42,448 nt of DNA from CANGYM01 sp044235825 (GCA_044235825.1 JBIIHL010000009.1:1-42448), one strand, 5' to 3'. Shown: positions 7,687-16,878, counted from the stretch's first letter. The notes: generated by a model from the letters alone, not told the origin. Numbers and translations are program-made.

Positions 7687-8467
7687 TGCTATTCATCCCT
7701 TGGCGGTGGTGGATCCTGCCGCCCGAATCGAATCGGACGTTTCCGTGGGCCCTTTTTGCGTGGTCGGCCCCCATGTAACCCTGCATCGGGGGGTGCGCCT
7801 GATCAGTCATGTTGTTGTGGACGGGCATACGGTTGTGGGTGAAGATACCGTGGTTTATCCCTTTGCGTCCTTGGGCACCCCGCCGCAGGATTTGAAATAT
7901 GCGGGGGAAACATCCTATACCACCATCGGGGCCCGCACCGTGATTCGGGAACACGTCACCATCAACAGCGGCACTGCGGGGGGCGGGCTGCATACACGGG
8001 TGGGGGATGATTGTTTGTTGATGGTGGGCGTGCACGTGGCCCACGATGGTTGGGTTCACAATCGGGTAATTATGGCCAACAACGCCACACTGGCCGGCCA
8101 TGTGGTGGTGGAGGAAGACGCTGTTCTGGGCGGGCTATGCGCCATTCACCAATTTGTTCGCATCGGGCGGGGCGCCATGATCGGCGGATTAACGGGGGTT
8201 GAGCAAGATGTTCTGCCCTACGCTCTGGTGATGGGAGAGAGAGGATCCCTGCGCGGCCTGAATCTGGTGGGCCTGAAACGATCTGGACATTCAAGAGAGG
8301 CCATAACCGAGCTGCAACAGCTTTATCACGGCCTTTTTAAACAAGATGACCTGCCGCTGGCAGAACGTTTGAAACATATCCCCCCCACAACGGGGGCTTT
8401 GTCGCAGGCGTGGCATTCGTTTTTACAGGCCCCCTCGAAACGCGGATTGTGCGTGCCATCGGCTTGA
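7676..8467 (+). CDS. lpxA: UDP-N-acetylglucosamine acyltransferase LpxA
   Basis: A 263-aa left-handed beta-helix enzyme that transfers 3-hydroxyacyl from ACP to UDP-GlcNAc, the first step of lipid A synthesis. Hexapeptide repeats run over residues 10-190. The catalytic His123 is in GVHVAHDG. The IHQFVRIG and RGLNLVGLKR motifs and a helical C-terminal domain are present. ATG 7676 (MPSDAIHPLAVVD) gives the normal length; ATG 7673 is equally possible. It overlaps fabZ. Its stop is ten bases from the convergent recG stop, with no terminator between them. Confidence 0.95.
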   Translation: MPSDAIHPLAVVDPAARIESDVSVGPFCVVGPHVTLHRGVRLISHVVVDGHTVVGEDTVVYPFASLGTPPQDLKYAGETSYTTIGARTVIREHVTINSGTAGGGLHTRVGDDCLLMVGVHVAHDGWVHNRVIMANNATLAGHVVVEEDAVLGGLCAIHQFVRIGRGAMIGGLTGVEQDVLPYALVMGERGSLRGLNLVGLKRSGHSREAITELQQLYHGLFKQDDLPLAERLKHIPPTTGALSQAWHSFLQAPSKRGLCVPSA

Positions 8468-8477
8468 GACAGCCCTT

Positions 8478-10598
8478 TTACCCCGCATGCAGCAAATCCA
8501 ACGTATCCTGCCGCCCAAACAGGGATAACAGCATTCGCAAAGCATGGCCTTGATCCCCCACCAATGTGGGATTTTGGCGCACAAAATCCGCGGCCATGCT
8601 ATTGGCCTTGTCCACAAAATCCCGATGCACAGCCATATCCGCGCAGCGAAAGGCCGGCCAGCCACTTTGTTCCGCCCCCATCACATCCCCGCCCCCGCGG
8701 ATTTTTAAATCTTCTTCAGCCAGAAAAAAACCATCTTCGCTTTCCCGCAAAATGGCCAAACGCCGCTTGGCCGTCTGGGTTAAGGCGGGGCCATACAGCA
8801 GCAGACAGTGGCTTTTTAACGTTCCCCGCCCGATGCGCCCCCGCAGCTGATGCAGCTGGGCCAGTCCGAAATGTTCAGCATTTTCAATCACCATCACGGT
8901 GGCTTCGGGAACGTGAATGCCCACCTCAATGACGGTGGTGGACACCAGAATATCCAGATCGGTGCCGGCAAAGGCCGCCAGCGTGGATTCTTTTTGATCG
9001 CTTTTCATTTGACCATGCAGCAACCCCACACGGGCGCCGAAATGGTCTTTTAAACGATCAAAGCGCGTTGTGGCCGCCGTGAAACGGGTGTCATCTTCCT
9101 GTGGATCAATCAGGGGGCAGATCCAATACACCTTTTGATTCTGGGCCACAATGGACGAAAGGCGCTGAATCAGCGTGGGGGCCTCTTTGATGGGCAAGGT
9201 CCGCGTTTCGATGGGCTGACGGTTGGGGGGCTTGGTGCGCAGGGCCGAGCAGGTCATGTCATGATAACTGATCAACTGCAACGTTCTGGGGATCGGCGTG
9301 GCCGTCATCACCAGCAAATTTTGGGCGGCCCCATCATGGGCCAGTTTTAATCGTTGATACACACCAAAACGATGCTGTTCATCAATCACCACCAGCCCCA
9401 AAGTGGGCATCAGGGTCTCTTCGTGAAGCAGCGCGTGGGTGCCAATCAAAATATCCACATTGGGCAACAGGGCGCGTTTTTGATCCCGCACGCGTCCCCG
9501 ATCTTTGCCCGTTAGGGTCATCAGGGTCAGGCCGCAAGCCTCCGCCCACGGTGCCAACGTGGCCGCATGTTGCAAGGCCAGCAGTTCCGTGGGCACCATT
9601 AAAACGGTGCTGTATCCGGCCTCTTTGGCCATGATAGCGGATAAAAAGGCCACCACCGTTTTGCCGCTGCCCACATCCCCCTGCAGCAAGCGTCGCATAG
9701 GACGGGGAGAGGACAAATCAGCCTCAATATCCCCCAACGCCCCCTGCTGGCAGGGGGTTAAAGAAAACGGCAAAGCCGCTAGGGCCTCCGCATACCGTTG
9801 CCCCCTTCCCTTCATCGTGGGGGTTTCGTGCTGCTTTTGGGTGTGGCGGGCCAGTTTCAGGGACAAAAAACGGGCCAGCAATTCATCAAAGGCCAGCCGC
9901 ATACGATGGGGGGATGTGGCATCAAGATCGTCTTGGTTGCGGGGTGTGTGATAACGCCGCATGGCCTCGTTAAAAGACGGCCAGTTTTCCGTTTGCAGCA
10001 GGGTTTTGGGAATCCATTCCGGCACAGAGGGCAGCTTTTTCAGGGCGCTGCGGATCATGGGGCCCAAAACAGCGGGCGTGATCCCCGTGCACAACGGATA
10101 CGTGGGGATATGCCAAGGCGACGATATCAACGGCTTGGGGCTGCTGAGGGGATGCACCATGCGATAAAGCCCCCCTAGACATTCCAGTTTTCCCCGAATA
10201 AAACGGGTTTGCCCCATGGGGAAAGCGCGGTGAAGATAGGCAGAGGTGCCCTTAAAAAACACCAATTCCACCACGGTATCGTGGGCATCTTTGCCATAAA
10301 TCAGGGTGGGTTGCGTACGTGTGCGGGGCAGACGTTGATCAAACAGGGACAGGGGCAGATGAACCATCTGACCCACCAAGTGGGGAAGCGCCGCCGGTGA
10401 GGCCACCAAGGTTTCCACCCCCGTGGGCAAATGCCAAAGAGCATCCAAAACCTGATGCCCCCCCAGCAATTTTTGCAACATGGGGCGCAAACGGGGAACG
10501 TACCCCTCCAGCGTGTCCATGTCCTGATGCAGGGGCCCTTTGTCTGATACAGGGGAATGTTGGGGTGCGGGAAAAAGGATTGTGCATGCCGTGTCCAT
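8478..10598 (-). CDS. recG: ATP-dependent DNA helicase RecG
   Basis: About 706 aa. RecG reverses stalled replication forks and branch-migrates Holliday junctions. An N-terminal wedge/OB region is followed by helicase motifs: Walker A GDVGSGKT, GTHALL, the DEQHRFG box, MTATPIPRT, then the second RecA lobe with STTVIEVGIHVPEA, QLHQLRGRIGRG and the C-terminal RGGGDVMGAEQSG. The frame is open to ATG 10673, but ATG 10598 (MDTACTIL) gives a length close to the family's and leaves room for a promoter between it and the divergent DUF1294 gene. Neither start has a clear ribosome-binding site, so the N-terminus is uncertain. Confidence 0.95.
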   Translation of the reverse strand: MDTACTILFPAPQHSPVSDKGPLHQDMDTLEGYVPRLRPMLQKLLGGHQVLDALWHLPTGVETLVASPAALPHLVGQMVHLPLSLFDQRLPRTRTQPTLIYGKDAHDTVVELVFFKGTSAYLHRAFPMGQTRFIRGKLECLGGLYRMVHPLSSPKPLISSPWHIPTYPLCTGITPAVLGPMIRSALKKLPSVPEWIPKTLLQTENWPSFNEAMRRYHTPRNQDDLDATSPHRMRLAFDELLARFLSLKLARHTQKQHETPTMKGRGQRYAEALAALPFSLTPCQQGALGDIEADLSSPRPMRRLLQGDVGSGKTVVAFLSAIMAKEAGYSTVLMVPTELLALQHAATLAPWAEACGLTLMTLTGKDRGRVRDQKRALLPNVDILIGTHALLHEETLMPTLGLVVIDEQHRFGVYQRLKLAHDGAAQNLLVMTATPIPRTLQLISYHDMTCSALRTKPPNRQPIETRTLPIKEAPTLIQRLSSIVAQNQKVYWICPLIDPQEDDTRFTAATTRFDRLKDHFGARVGLLHGQMKSDQKESTLAAFAGTDLDILVSTTVIEVGIHVPEATVMVIENAEHFGLAQLHQLRGRIGRGTLKSHCLLLYGPALTQTAKRRLAILRESEDGFFLAEEDLKIRGGGDVMGAEQSGWPAFRCADMAVHRDFVDKANSMAADFVRQNPTLVGDQGHALRMLLSLFGRQDTLDLLHAG

Positions 10599-10683
10599 AG
10601 TGTCTTTGCTACCCCATTGGGGCGGGGCGGGCAATAGAATTTCCCTCTTGTCATGGGCCAGTGCCCCCTTCATAGTGGGGGTT

Positions 10684-10992
10684 ATGATGCTGTCTCCTCA
10701 AAACCTGCTTTCCCAGATCACGCCCGAAGATGCCGTGGGGTGGATTGTTATTGCCAATGTGGTGACGTATAGTCTATTTTATGCGGATAAAAAAGCCTCA
10801 GAAGCCCGAAGCCGCCGCATTTCTGAAAAGATGTTGCTGCTTTGGTGTGCGGTGGGGGGCAGTGTGGGCGGATATATGGCCATGCGCTATTTTCGCCATA
10901 AAACCCAGAAACAGTCCTTTCGTTACCGCTTTTTTATCATTGTAGGAATTCAGGGTCTTTTGGCGGTCAGGGCCTTGGCATTGGGTATCTGA
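10684..10992 (+). CDS. DUF1294 small membrane protein
   Basis: A 102-aa inner-membrane protein with about three hydrophobic segments. It carries the DUF1294 pattern: YADKKASEARSRRISE, then LLLWCAVGGSVGGYMAM and YFRHKTQKQSFRYRF. No function is established for the family. ATG 10684 follows a GGGGG stretch; ATG 10687 is also possible. It is divergent from recG and lies 100 bases upstream of phaC on the same strand. Confidence 0.85.
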   Translation: MMLSPQNLLSQITPEDAVGWIVIANVVTYSLFYADKKASEARSRRISEKMLLLWCAVGGSVGGYMAMRYFRHKTQKQSFRYRFFIIVGIQGLLAVRALALGI

Positions 10993-11092
10993 AACCATCG
11001 CCTTTAAAAAAAAACGATGTGTTCTTAATCTTTATGGTCTAAAGTAGGCCAAACATAAAAAACTGAGTATCTTTTTTTAAGGAGTCAACGAC

Positions 11093-12889
11093 GTGAGTTC
11101 TGCTTCCCATACCCCATCCCAAGATCCCTCCCAAAATTCTGATCCCTCCATTCCCTTTGTTTCCCCTGCCGTTATGGCTGATGTGATGAAAAAGGCCCAA
11201 GGGGTGGCAGCGGATTTTCTGGCCCGTCATGCGGGACCCCAAACCAATGACATGTCCCATTTGATTGAGGCCTTTGGCCACTTTTACGGCAAAATTCTCA
11301 CCAATCCCCTCTATCTTTACCAGTCACAACTGGATCTTTGGAAAAACTACATCACGCTGTGGCAACGCACCAGCGAGCGCATGTTGGGAACAATGCCATC
11401 TGCCCCACCCGTGGCCACGCCAGAGGCTGGGGATAAACGGTTTTCCGATCCTTTGTGGCAGGAAAATGCCCTGTTTGATTTTATTAAACAAAGCTATTTG
11501 TTAACCTCTCACTGGGTTAATGGTTTGGTTAAAAATGTTGAGGGGCTGGATGATAAAACAGCCCAAAAAATTGCCTTTTACACCAAACAACTGGTGGATG
11601 CCGCTTCGCCCACCAATTTCGCCATGACCAATCCGGCAGTGTTGCGGGAAACGTTGGCCACGGGCGGGGAAAATCTGGTGAAGGGCCTACAAAACCTTTT
11701 GGCCGATTTAGAACGCGGTGATGGCCAGCTCTCCATCAGCATGACGGATTACAAAGCCTTTGAGGTTGGCAAAAACCTCGCCACCACCCCTGGAAAAGTT
11801 GTGTTTGAAGCCCCCCTTTTCCAGCTGATTCAATACGCCCCCAGCACAAAAACCGTGTTCAAAGTGCCGTTGTTGATTATTCCTCCATGGATCAACAAAT
11901 TTTATATTTTGGATTTGCAGGCCAAAAATTCCTTTATCAAATGGGCTGTGGATCAGGGGCACACGGTTTTTATCATGTCCTGGGCCAATCCTGGACCTGA
12001 TCTGGTGGAAACCGCCTTTGAAGATTACATGATGGCGGGCTATACGGCGTTAAAACAGATCGAGGCCATCACGGGCCAGCCCTCTGCAAATGTCATCGGC
12101 TATTGCATCGGCGGCACGGCTCTGGCCGGCCTGTTGGCATGGCTAAAGGCCAAAAAGGAAGACAAACGGGTCACCTCTGCCACTTTTTTCACCACCCTGA
12201 TGGATTTTTCAGAACCTGGGGATTTGGGTGTCTTTATTGACGAGCCCCAAGTATCCGCCCTAGAGAAAAAAATGGCCGCCAGTGGTGGGTTTTTGGATGG
12301 TCGTGACATGGCCACAACGTTTAATCTGCTCCGCTCTAATGACCTGATCTGGTCCTTTGTTGTGAACAATTATATGATGGGGAAAGAGCCCTTCCCCTTT
12401 GATCTGCTATACTGGAACTCTGATTCCACACGTTTGCCTGCAAAGATGCACAGTTTTTACCTGCGCTCTATGTATATGAACAATCTGTTGATCAAAAAAC
12501 ACGGATTGACTTTGGGCGGGGTGCCCATTGATCTGCGCACCATCACAACCCCCAGTTACTGGATTTCCACGCGGGAGGATCATATTGCCCCATGGCGGGC
12601 CACCTATGCGGCGACCCAGCTTTTTTCCGGAGAAAAAACATTCCTCCTCGCCGGTTCAGGCCATATTGCGGGCATCATCAATCCCCCCGAAAAACAAAAG
12701 TACGGGTACTGGATGAACAAAGCCCTGCCCCCCCAAGCCGAAGATTGGCTGAAAGATGCCGTAGAATCCAAAGGATCGTGGTGGCCCCAATGGCAGGGAT
12801 GGGCCGCGCAACAAGCGGGGGAGCAAGTGCCCCCCCGTTTACCCCCCAAGGGTGAAGACGCCCCTGGTCGTTATGTGCGTGTGCGATAG
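11093..12889 (+). CDS. phaC: Class I poly(R)-hydroxyalkanoate synthase PhaC
   Basis: A 598-aa enzyme that polymerises (R)-3-hydroxyacyl-CoA into PHB-type polyester at the granule surface. The nucleophile Cys338 is in the lipase-like box GYCIGGT. The catalytic Asp (REDHIAPW) and His (GSGHIAGIINPP) are present. Its length and N-terminal domain (ILTNPLYLYQSQLDLWKNY) are those of class I, needing no PhaE or PhaR subunit. It starts at GTG 11093, with AAGGAG about eight bases upstream. It stands alone, with the thiolase and phasin elsewhere in the window and a strong terminator after it. Confidence 0.96.
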   Translation: MSSASHTPSQDPSQNSDPSIPFVSPAVMADVMKKAQGVAADFLARHAGPQTNDMSHLIEAFGHFYGKILTNPLYLYQSQLDLWKNYITLWQRTSERMLGTMPSAPPVATPEAGDKRFSDPLWQENALFDFIKQSYLLTSHWVNGLVKNVEGLDDKTAQKIAFYTKQLVDAASPTNFAMTNPAVLRETLATGGENLVKGLQNLLADLERGDGQLSISMTDYKAFEVGKNLATTPGKVVFEAPLFQLIQYAPSTKTVFKVPLLIIPPWINKFYILDLQAKNSFIKWAVDQGHTVFIMSWANPGPDLVETAFEDYMMAGYTALKQIEAITGQPSANVIGYCIGGTALAGLLAWLKAKKEDKRVTSATFFTTLMDFSEPGDLGVFIDEPQVSALEKKMAASGGFLDGRDMATTFNLLRSNDLIWSFVVNNYMMGKEPFPFDLLYWNSDSTRLPAKMHSFYLRSMYMNNLLIKKHGLTLGGVPIDLRTITTPSYWISTREDHIAPWRATYAATQLFSGEKTFLLAGSGHIAGIINPPEKQKYGYWMNKALPPQAEDWLKDAVESKGSWWPQWQGWAAQQAGEQVPPRLPPKGEDAPGRYVRVR

Positions 12890-12941
12890 GGCAGACCAAC
12901 CTGAGGCCTTTGGATCTCTCTTGTTCCCATTTTGTACTTTA

Positions 12942-12975
12942 AAAGGGGGCCAGAACCCTTCATCTGGGCCCCTTT
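12942..12975. terminator. Terminator between convergent phaC and zinc-ribbon gene
   Basis: A 13-position stem with a single mismatch (AAAGGGGGCCAGA against TCTGGGCCCCTTT) and an 8-base loop. The flanking T's (plus strand) and the A-rich 5' side suit termination in both directions. Confidence 0.75.
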
Positions 12976-12997
12976 ATCTGAACTGATAGGGTTTTCC

Positions 12998-13333
12998 CTA
13001 AAAATCAAAAATGTCCATAATGTGGGAAAGGCCACTCTTTTTTTTCTTAAACGATCGTCTTGGCCCGTAATGGTCATCATCGTCATCATGGTCATGATAA
13101 ACCGCGTGACCTCTTTTGGGTTGGTCGGATCTTGGGTATTCTGGGGCGTGAGGCTTGGGGGCGTAAGCGGCTTGCTCTTCCTCTGCGGCCTGTTTGATAA
13201 AGGATAAAAGTTTTTCTAATTCCCCTTTGTCCAGCCAAATGCCCCCACTGGTGGGACACACATCAATTTCAATACCAAAACGATGAATTTGTTTCATGGG
13301 GGACCCGTCAATGGGTGATGTGAGTAAGGGCAT
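12998..13333 (-). CDS. Zinc-ribbon (zf-TFIIB-like) protein lacking most metal ligands
   Basis: A 111-aa protein. Residues 1-45 match the small zf-TFIIB family (a metal-binding ribbon ending in CPxCxGxWLDxGELE), but here read MPLLTSPIDGSPM and CPTSGGIWLDKGELEKLL. Only one of the four usual cysteines is left, so classic zinc binding is unlikely. The tail is low-complexity, with HDHDDDDDHY and a basic end, and could bind metal itself. The ribosome-binding site ACGGAG lies before ATG 13333. A perfect 14-base palindrome TCTCTTTAAAGAGA (13359-13372) sits just upstream and may be regulatory. Function unknown. Confidence 0.75.
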   Translation of the reverse strand: MPLLTSPIDGSPMKQIHRFGIEIDVCPTSGGIWLDKGELEKLLSFIKQAAEEEQAAYAPKPHAPEYPRSDQPKRGHAVYHDHDDDDDHYGPRRSFKKKKSGLSHIMDIFDF

Positions 13334-13447
13334 AAAAACTCCGTGACGCTCAATCGATTCTCTTTAAAGAGATAGCACAAAATCTTAAAAAATCAACAAC
13401 GACGAGGGAGCGGTGGATTTCCTCATTCCCCTTATTGCGATTTGGTC

Positions 13448-13477
13448 TTGCCCTTTTGCAACGATTTGTTAGATAAT
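13448..13477 (+). promoter_or_regulatory. Possible promoter of the FG-GAP protein gene
   Basis: TTGCCC (13448-13453) and GATAAT (13472-13477), 18 bases apart, about 80 bases before the start codon. The -10 is good and the -35 partial. Confidence 0.35.
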
Positions 13478-13555
13478 GACGTAGACATTGGTTTCCATGA
13501 TAAGATGGCCTTGCCTTGGCAGGTCAAGAGCCTTTTAGGAAAGACCCCTATCGAT

Positions 13556-14833
13556 ATGAACATGCGTCCTTTATTTGCTCTTTCTTTTTTTTCCTTTGTT
13601 CGGGGGGCCTTGAATTTAGTCTTTTTAATGGGCCTTCTTTCTGGGGCACACGCTCGGGCAGAAGAAGCCCCCGCACTTCCTTCCCTGAAAGTCAAAACGA
13701 CATCCGACTTGCCCTCTACGGCCCAACAACAGGATGTTTTTGGAATCGTGACATGGACAGACGCAACCCAAGCCATGGTGGGGGCCCCATGGGACAGTGA
13801 TGCTGCGTATCGTGCGGGGGCTTTGTATCTTTATCAAAATCAAGGGGAGAGTTGGGGATTGGTGAAAAAAATCCTGCCGCCCACACCCTCTGCCCGCGCC
13901 ATGTTTGGCAGTGCGGTGGATGCCAACGCATCCTATATCGCCGTAGGCGCGGCAGCAGAAAGCGCGGGCAAGCTTTATAACACAGGCGCTGTTTATATTT
14001 TGGATCGGAAAACAGGGGCTGTTTTGGCCAAACTGAATGCAGAAAAACCCAAATCAGGGGATTTTTTTGGGAATGCTGTTCGTTGGCTGGATGAAAACAC
14101 TTTGGCCATAAGTGCCCATCTCAGCGATGTTCGCGGCATTGATTCTGGATCGGTATCGATTTTTCAAAAAGAGGGTGAGGCTTGGAAAGAAGCCTACGTT
14201 CTGGCCCCCAAAGCGCTGCACGCGGGATCGTTGTTTGGAAACGTTTTGACATCTTCAGGGGATTTTCTCGCCGTAGGGGCCTATGGTCAAGACAGCAAAA
14301 CAGGCCCTGGGTCGGGCGCCGTGTTTGTTTTTAAAAAGGACGCCAAGGGTCTTTGGATGGAAAAACAAATCCTTCGGCCTGATGTGAATAAAGTTTTCAC
14401 AGAATTTGGAGGCAGCGTTGCTATGCAGGGCAAGGCCTTGATTGTCGGGGCGGCCTATGAAGATGGTTCGGCTAAGCAGATGGGGACAGTTTATTCTTTT
14501 GTGTATGATGAAACCGCAAAGGCTTGGGTCTTGCGCCAAAAATTAAATAATCCAGAGCCGTCTTGGCAAGGCCGCTTTGGTGGTGCCCTCGCCCTAAACA
14601 ACAACCGTTTGTTTATCGGGGCCCCTTTTGGTGTTGTATACGGATATCACCAAGAGCGGTTTGATACAGATTGGGTTTTTGCCGAAAAATTTTCCAAAAC
14701 GGATCCCGATTATCAAAACCTGTTCCCCCAAACGCTTTTTGCAGCGGGGGATCACCTGCTGGTGGGGGTGCCCGTCAGACAAAGCCCGAACATTCCCACA
14801 GGGGCCGCACATATTTTGACGTGGGAACCCTAA
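13556..14833 (+). CDS. Secreted FG-GAP (integrin-alpha-like) beta-propeller protein
   Basis: A 425-aa protein. A signal peptide (hydrophobic residues about 5-31, ending AHARA-EE) leads into seven repeated units, each of the form GA-x-acidic-x-G-hydrophobic strand: GAPWDSDAAYRAGALYLY, GAAAESAGKLYNTGAVYIL, SAHLSDVRGIDSGSVSIF, GAYGQDSKTGPGSGAVFVF, GAAYEDGSAKQMGTVYSF, a shortened sixth, and GVPVRQSPNIPTGAAHIL. Seven units are the number needed for a closed beta-propeller. The acidic loops suggest calcium binding. Its location is periplasmic or extracellular. The frame extends 38 codons upstream, but ATG 13556 puts the signal peptide at the start. The ligand is unknown. Confidence 0.78.
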   Translation: MNMRPLFALSFFSFVRGALNLVFLMGLLSGAHARAEEAPALPSLKVKTTSDLPSTAQQQDVFGIVTWTDATQAMVGAPWDSDAAYRAGALYLYQNQGESWGLVKKILPPTPSARAMFGSAVDANASYIAVGAAAESAGKLYNTGAVYILDRKTGAVLAKLNAEKPKSGDFFGNAVRWLDENTLAISAHLSDVRGIDSGSVSIFQKEGEAWKEAYVLAPKALHAGSLFGNVLTSSGDFLAVGAYGQDSKTGPGSGAVFVFKKDAKGLWMEKQILRPDVNKVFTEFGGSVAMQGKALIVGAAYEDGSAKQMGTVYSFVYDETAKAWVLRQKLNNPEPSWQGRFGGALALNNNRLFIGAPFGVVYGYHQERFDTDWVFAEKFSKTDPDYQNLFPQTLFAAGDHLLVGVPVRQSPNIPTGAAHILTWEP

Positions 14834-14853
14834 GACAGGCCCCATACACTGTC

Positions 14854-14873
14854 ACAGGTCATCCCTGACCTGT
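14854..14873. repeat. Perfect 8-bp inverted repeat
   Basis: ACAGGTCA, TCCC, TGACCTGT lies between the propeller gene and the M16 gene. No T-run follows, so it is not a standard terminator. It could be part of a dispersed intergenic repeat or an operator. Confidence 0.5.
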
Positions 14874-14928
14874 TGATATCCTCAACCTCTGCCTTGCCAG
14901 ATGGGCTTCTGGGACCTATAGTCGGGCC

Positions 14929-16215
14929 ATGAAACGATTTTTTGCTTTCTTTGTTTTCGTGTTTTGCGCGTCAGGAATCAGTATGGCCAAAGCCCCCCTT
15001 CCTCTTTCTTATGGTCACAATCAGACAGCCTTGCTGTTTTCTGATGCCAGCGTTCCCATTGTATCCATTGATTTTTCTTTCAAGGCAGGCAGTGCCTTTG
15101 ATCCCAAAGGCAAAGACGGCCTCTCTGCCATTACGGCGGCCATGTTAACCGAAAGCGTTGCGGGTTATGACGCTTTATCCTACAAAAAAGCCCTAGAAAC
15201 CCACGCCATTCAACTGTCCTATAACGCCACGCGTGATGATGTTGTGGGGCGTCTTCAGTTTTTAAAAACCCATATGAAGCCGGCCATTACACTGGCACGT
15301 TTGAGTTTTCTGCATCCTGCCTTCACCAAAGACGATTTGGCCCGCATCAAACGCCAGCAATCCAGTTATTTTGACTACAAAGAGCAAACCCCCCGCATTT
15401 TGGCCCAAGATTTATGGTGGCAAACGGCCTTTGCCGGACACCCCTATGCGCACCCCATCGAAGGCACCCGTGAAACCGTGGCCCGTTTGACCCCTAAAGA
15501 TGTGCAGACGTTTTTCAGTGACTGTTTCACCCGCCGTCAGGTCACGGTGGGGGTGGCGGGGGATATTTCTGCCGCTGAGGCCAAAGATATGCTTGGGCAG
15601 CTTTTTGGGGATTTGCCCGATACAGCAGGATGTGCGCAGGTTGTTCCCTTAACCCTGAAACAAGGGCAAAAGGTGCATCAAAACCGCGACGTCCCCCAAA
15701 ACGTAGCGTTTTTTGGCCATGCCAGCATCCGGCGCACGGATCCCGATTTCTATGCCATGATGATTGTGGATTATACACTGGGCAGCGGCAGTTTTTCCTC
15801 TCGCCTGATGGATGAAATTCGGGAAAAACGGGGCCTGACGTACGGTATTGGCACCATGCTCACCGATATGGGGGCTGGACCTTTGATTTTGGGTCAGGTC
15901 AGTGCCGCCGCTGATAAAATGGATCAGGCCCTTTCCCTGACCCGAAGCATTTGGAAAGATGTGCAGGACAAGGGTATCACGCCCCAAGAACTCAGCGATG
16001 CAAAACTGTATTTAAACGGATCGTTTCCCCTGCAACAGGACAGCACCAAAAAGCTTTCTGCGTTAATGCTTTATATGCAACAACAGAATTTGCCCCTGGA
16101 TTATCTGGACCAACGGGCCTCTTTGATCAACGCCGTGACGTTAGAGCAAGCCAACAGCGTGGCGGCCCGCGTTTTGAAATCCGAAAATCTGATTGTTACC
16201 GAAGTGGGGCGCTAA
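14929..16215 (+). CDS. M16-family peptidase-like protein, inactive-subunit type
   Basis: A 428-aa secreted protein with a signal peptide (MKRFFAFFVFVFCASGISMAKA). It has the two-lobed insulinase/processing-peptidase fold. The zinc motif HxxEH expected near residue 60-70 is replaced by GLSAITAAMLTE, so it should not bind zinc. The C-terminal lobe keeps the substrate-holding Arg/Tyr motif (EIREKRGLTYGIG). In many bacteria such a subunit is encoded next to an active M16 partner and they form a heterodimer; no partner is adjacent here. The stop overlaps the convergent purN stop by three bases (16213-16215 with 16212-16214). Confidence 0.88.
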   Translation: MKRFFAFFVFVFCASGISMAKAPLPLSYGHNQTALLFSDASVPIVSIDFSFKAGSAFDPKGKDGLSAITAAMLTESVAGYDALSYKKALETHAIQLSYNATRDDVVGRLQFLKTHMKPAITLARLSFLHPAFTKDDLARIKRQQSSYFDYKEQTPRILAQDLWWQTAFAGHPYAHPIEGTRETVARLTPKDVQTFFSDCFTRRQVTVGVAGDISAAEAKDMLGQLFGDLPDTAGCAQVVPLTLKQGQKVHQNRDVPQNVAFFGHASIRRTDPDFYAMMIVDYTLGSGSFSSRLMDEIREKRGLTYGIGTMLTDMGAGPLILGQVSAAADKMDQALSLTRSIWKDVQDKGITPQELSDAKLYLNGSFPLQQDSTKKLSALMLYMQQQNLPLDYLDQRASLINAVTLEQANSVAARVLKSENLIVTEVGR

Positions 16216-16826
16216 AGCCCCTCTGACATATCAGGTTTTAAAAACACCCGCTCATCCTGAATGACCAAACGATCTTGGCAGTACCAGCGCAGGGCTTGCA
16301 CATAAATCCTATGCTCTAGGGCATGAATCCTTTGACTCAGGCTTTCTTCGGTATCATCCTCAAAAACCGGTGTGGTGGCTTGCAGAACAATAGGGCCTTC
16401 ATCCATGGCCGGCCGCACAAAATGCACTGTGCATCCCGTCACTTTAACGCCGGCCACAATGGCCTGACGCTGGGCATGAAGCCCCTTAAACGACGGCAGC
16501 AAACTGGGGTGAATGTTCAACAAACGGTCCCACCACGTGTCCACAAAACCGGCCGTGAGAAGGCGCATGTATCCCGCCAAACACACCCCCTGAACATCAT
16601 ACTGTTTGAGCAAGCGCGTGATATGATCATCCCGCTCTTGCGGGCTCAGTTTTGGTAAAATATGATAGGGAACGCCGGCTTTTTGGGCGCGTTCCCCCGC
16701 ATAAGCCATGGGATTGCTGGAAATGACGCAGGCCACGCGGCCCGCAATAAACCCTTGGGCGCAGGCATCAAGAATGGCCTGTAAATTAGACCCATGCCCT
16801 GACACCAAAACACCCAAAGGTTTCAT
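16212..16826 (-). CDS. purN: Phosphoribosylglycinamide formyltransferase PurN
   Basis: A 204-aa enzyme that formylates GAR with 10-formyl-THF in step three of purine synthesis. The N-terminal VLVSGHGSNLQAI binds phosphate, SSNPMAYAGERA follows, and the folate/catalytic site is NIHPSLLPSFKG (catalytic His) with VHFVRPAMDEGPI (catalytic Asp; Glu where Ala is more common). AGGACG precedes ATG 16826. purM, usually the upstream partner, is absent; purH and purA lie elsewhere in the window as single genes. Confidence 0.95.
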   Translation of the reverse strand: MKPLGVLVSGHGSNLQAILDACAQGFIAGRVACVISSNPMAYAGERAQKAGVPYHILPKLSPQERDDHITRLLKQYDVQGVCLAGYMRLLTAGFVDTWWDRLLNIHPSLLPSFKGLHAQRQAIVAGVKVTGCTVHFVRPAMDEGPIVLQATTPVFEDDTEESLSQRIHALEHRIYVQALRWYCQDRLVIQDERVFLKPDMSEGL

Positions 16827-16878
16827 GGTAAAGACGTCCTGTTCAAAGTATCTTGACCATTTTGGAACGATGGACCTG

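Noticed and set aside
7634..8101. Minus-strand frame of 155 codons inside lpxA
   Set aside because: Antisense shadow of lpxA's hexapeptide repeats.
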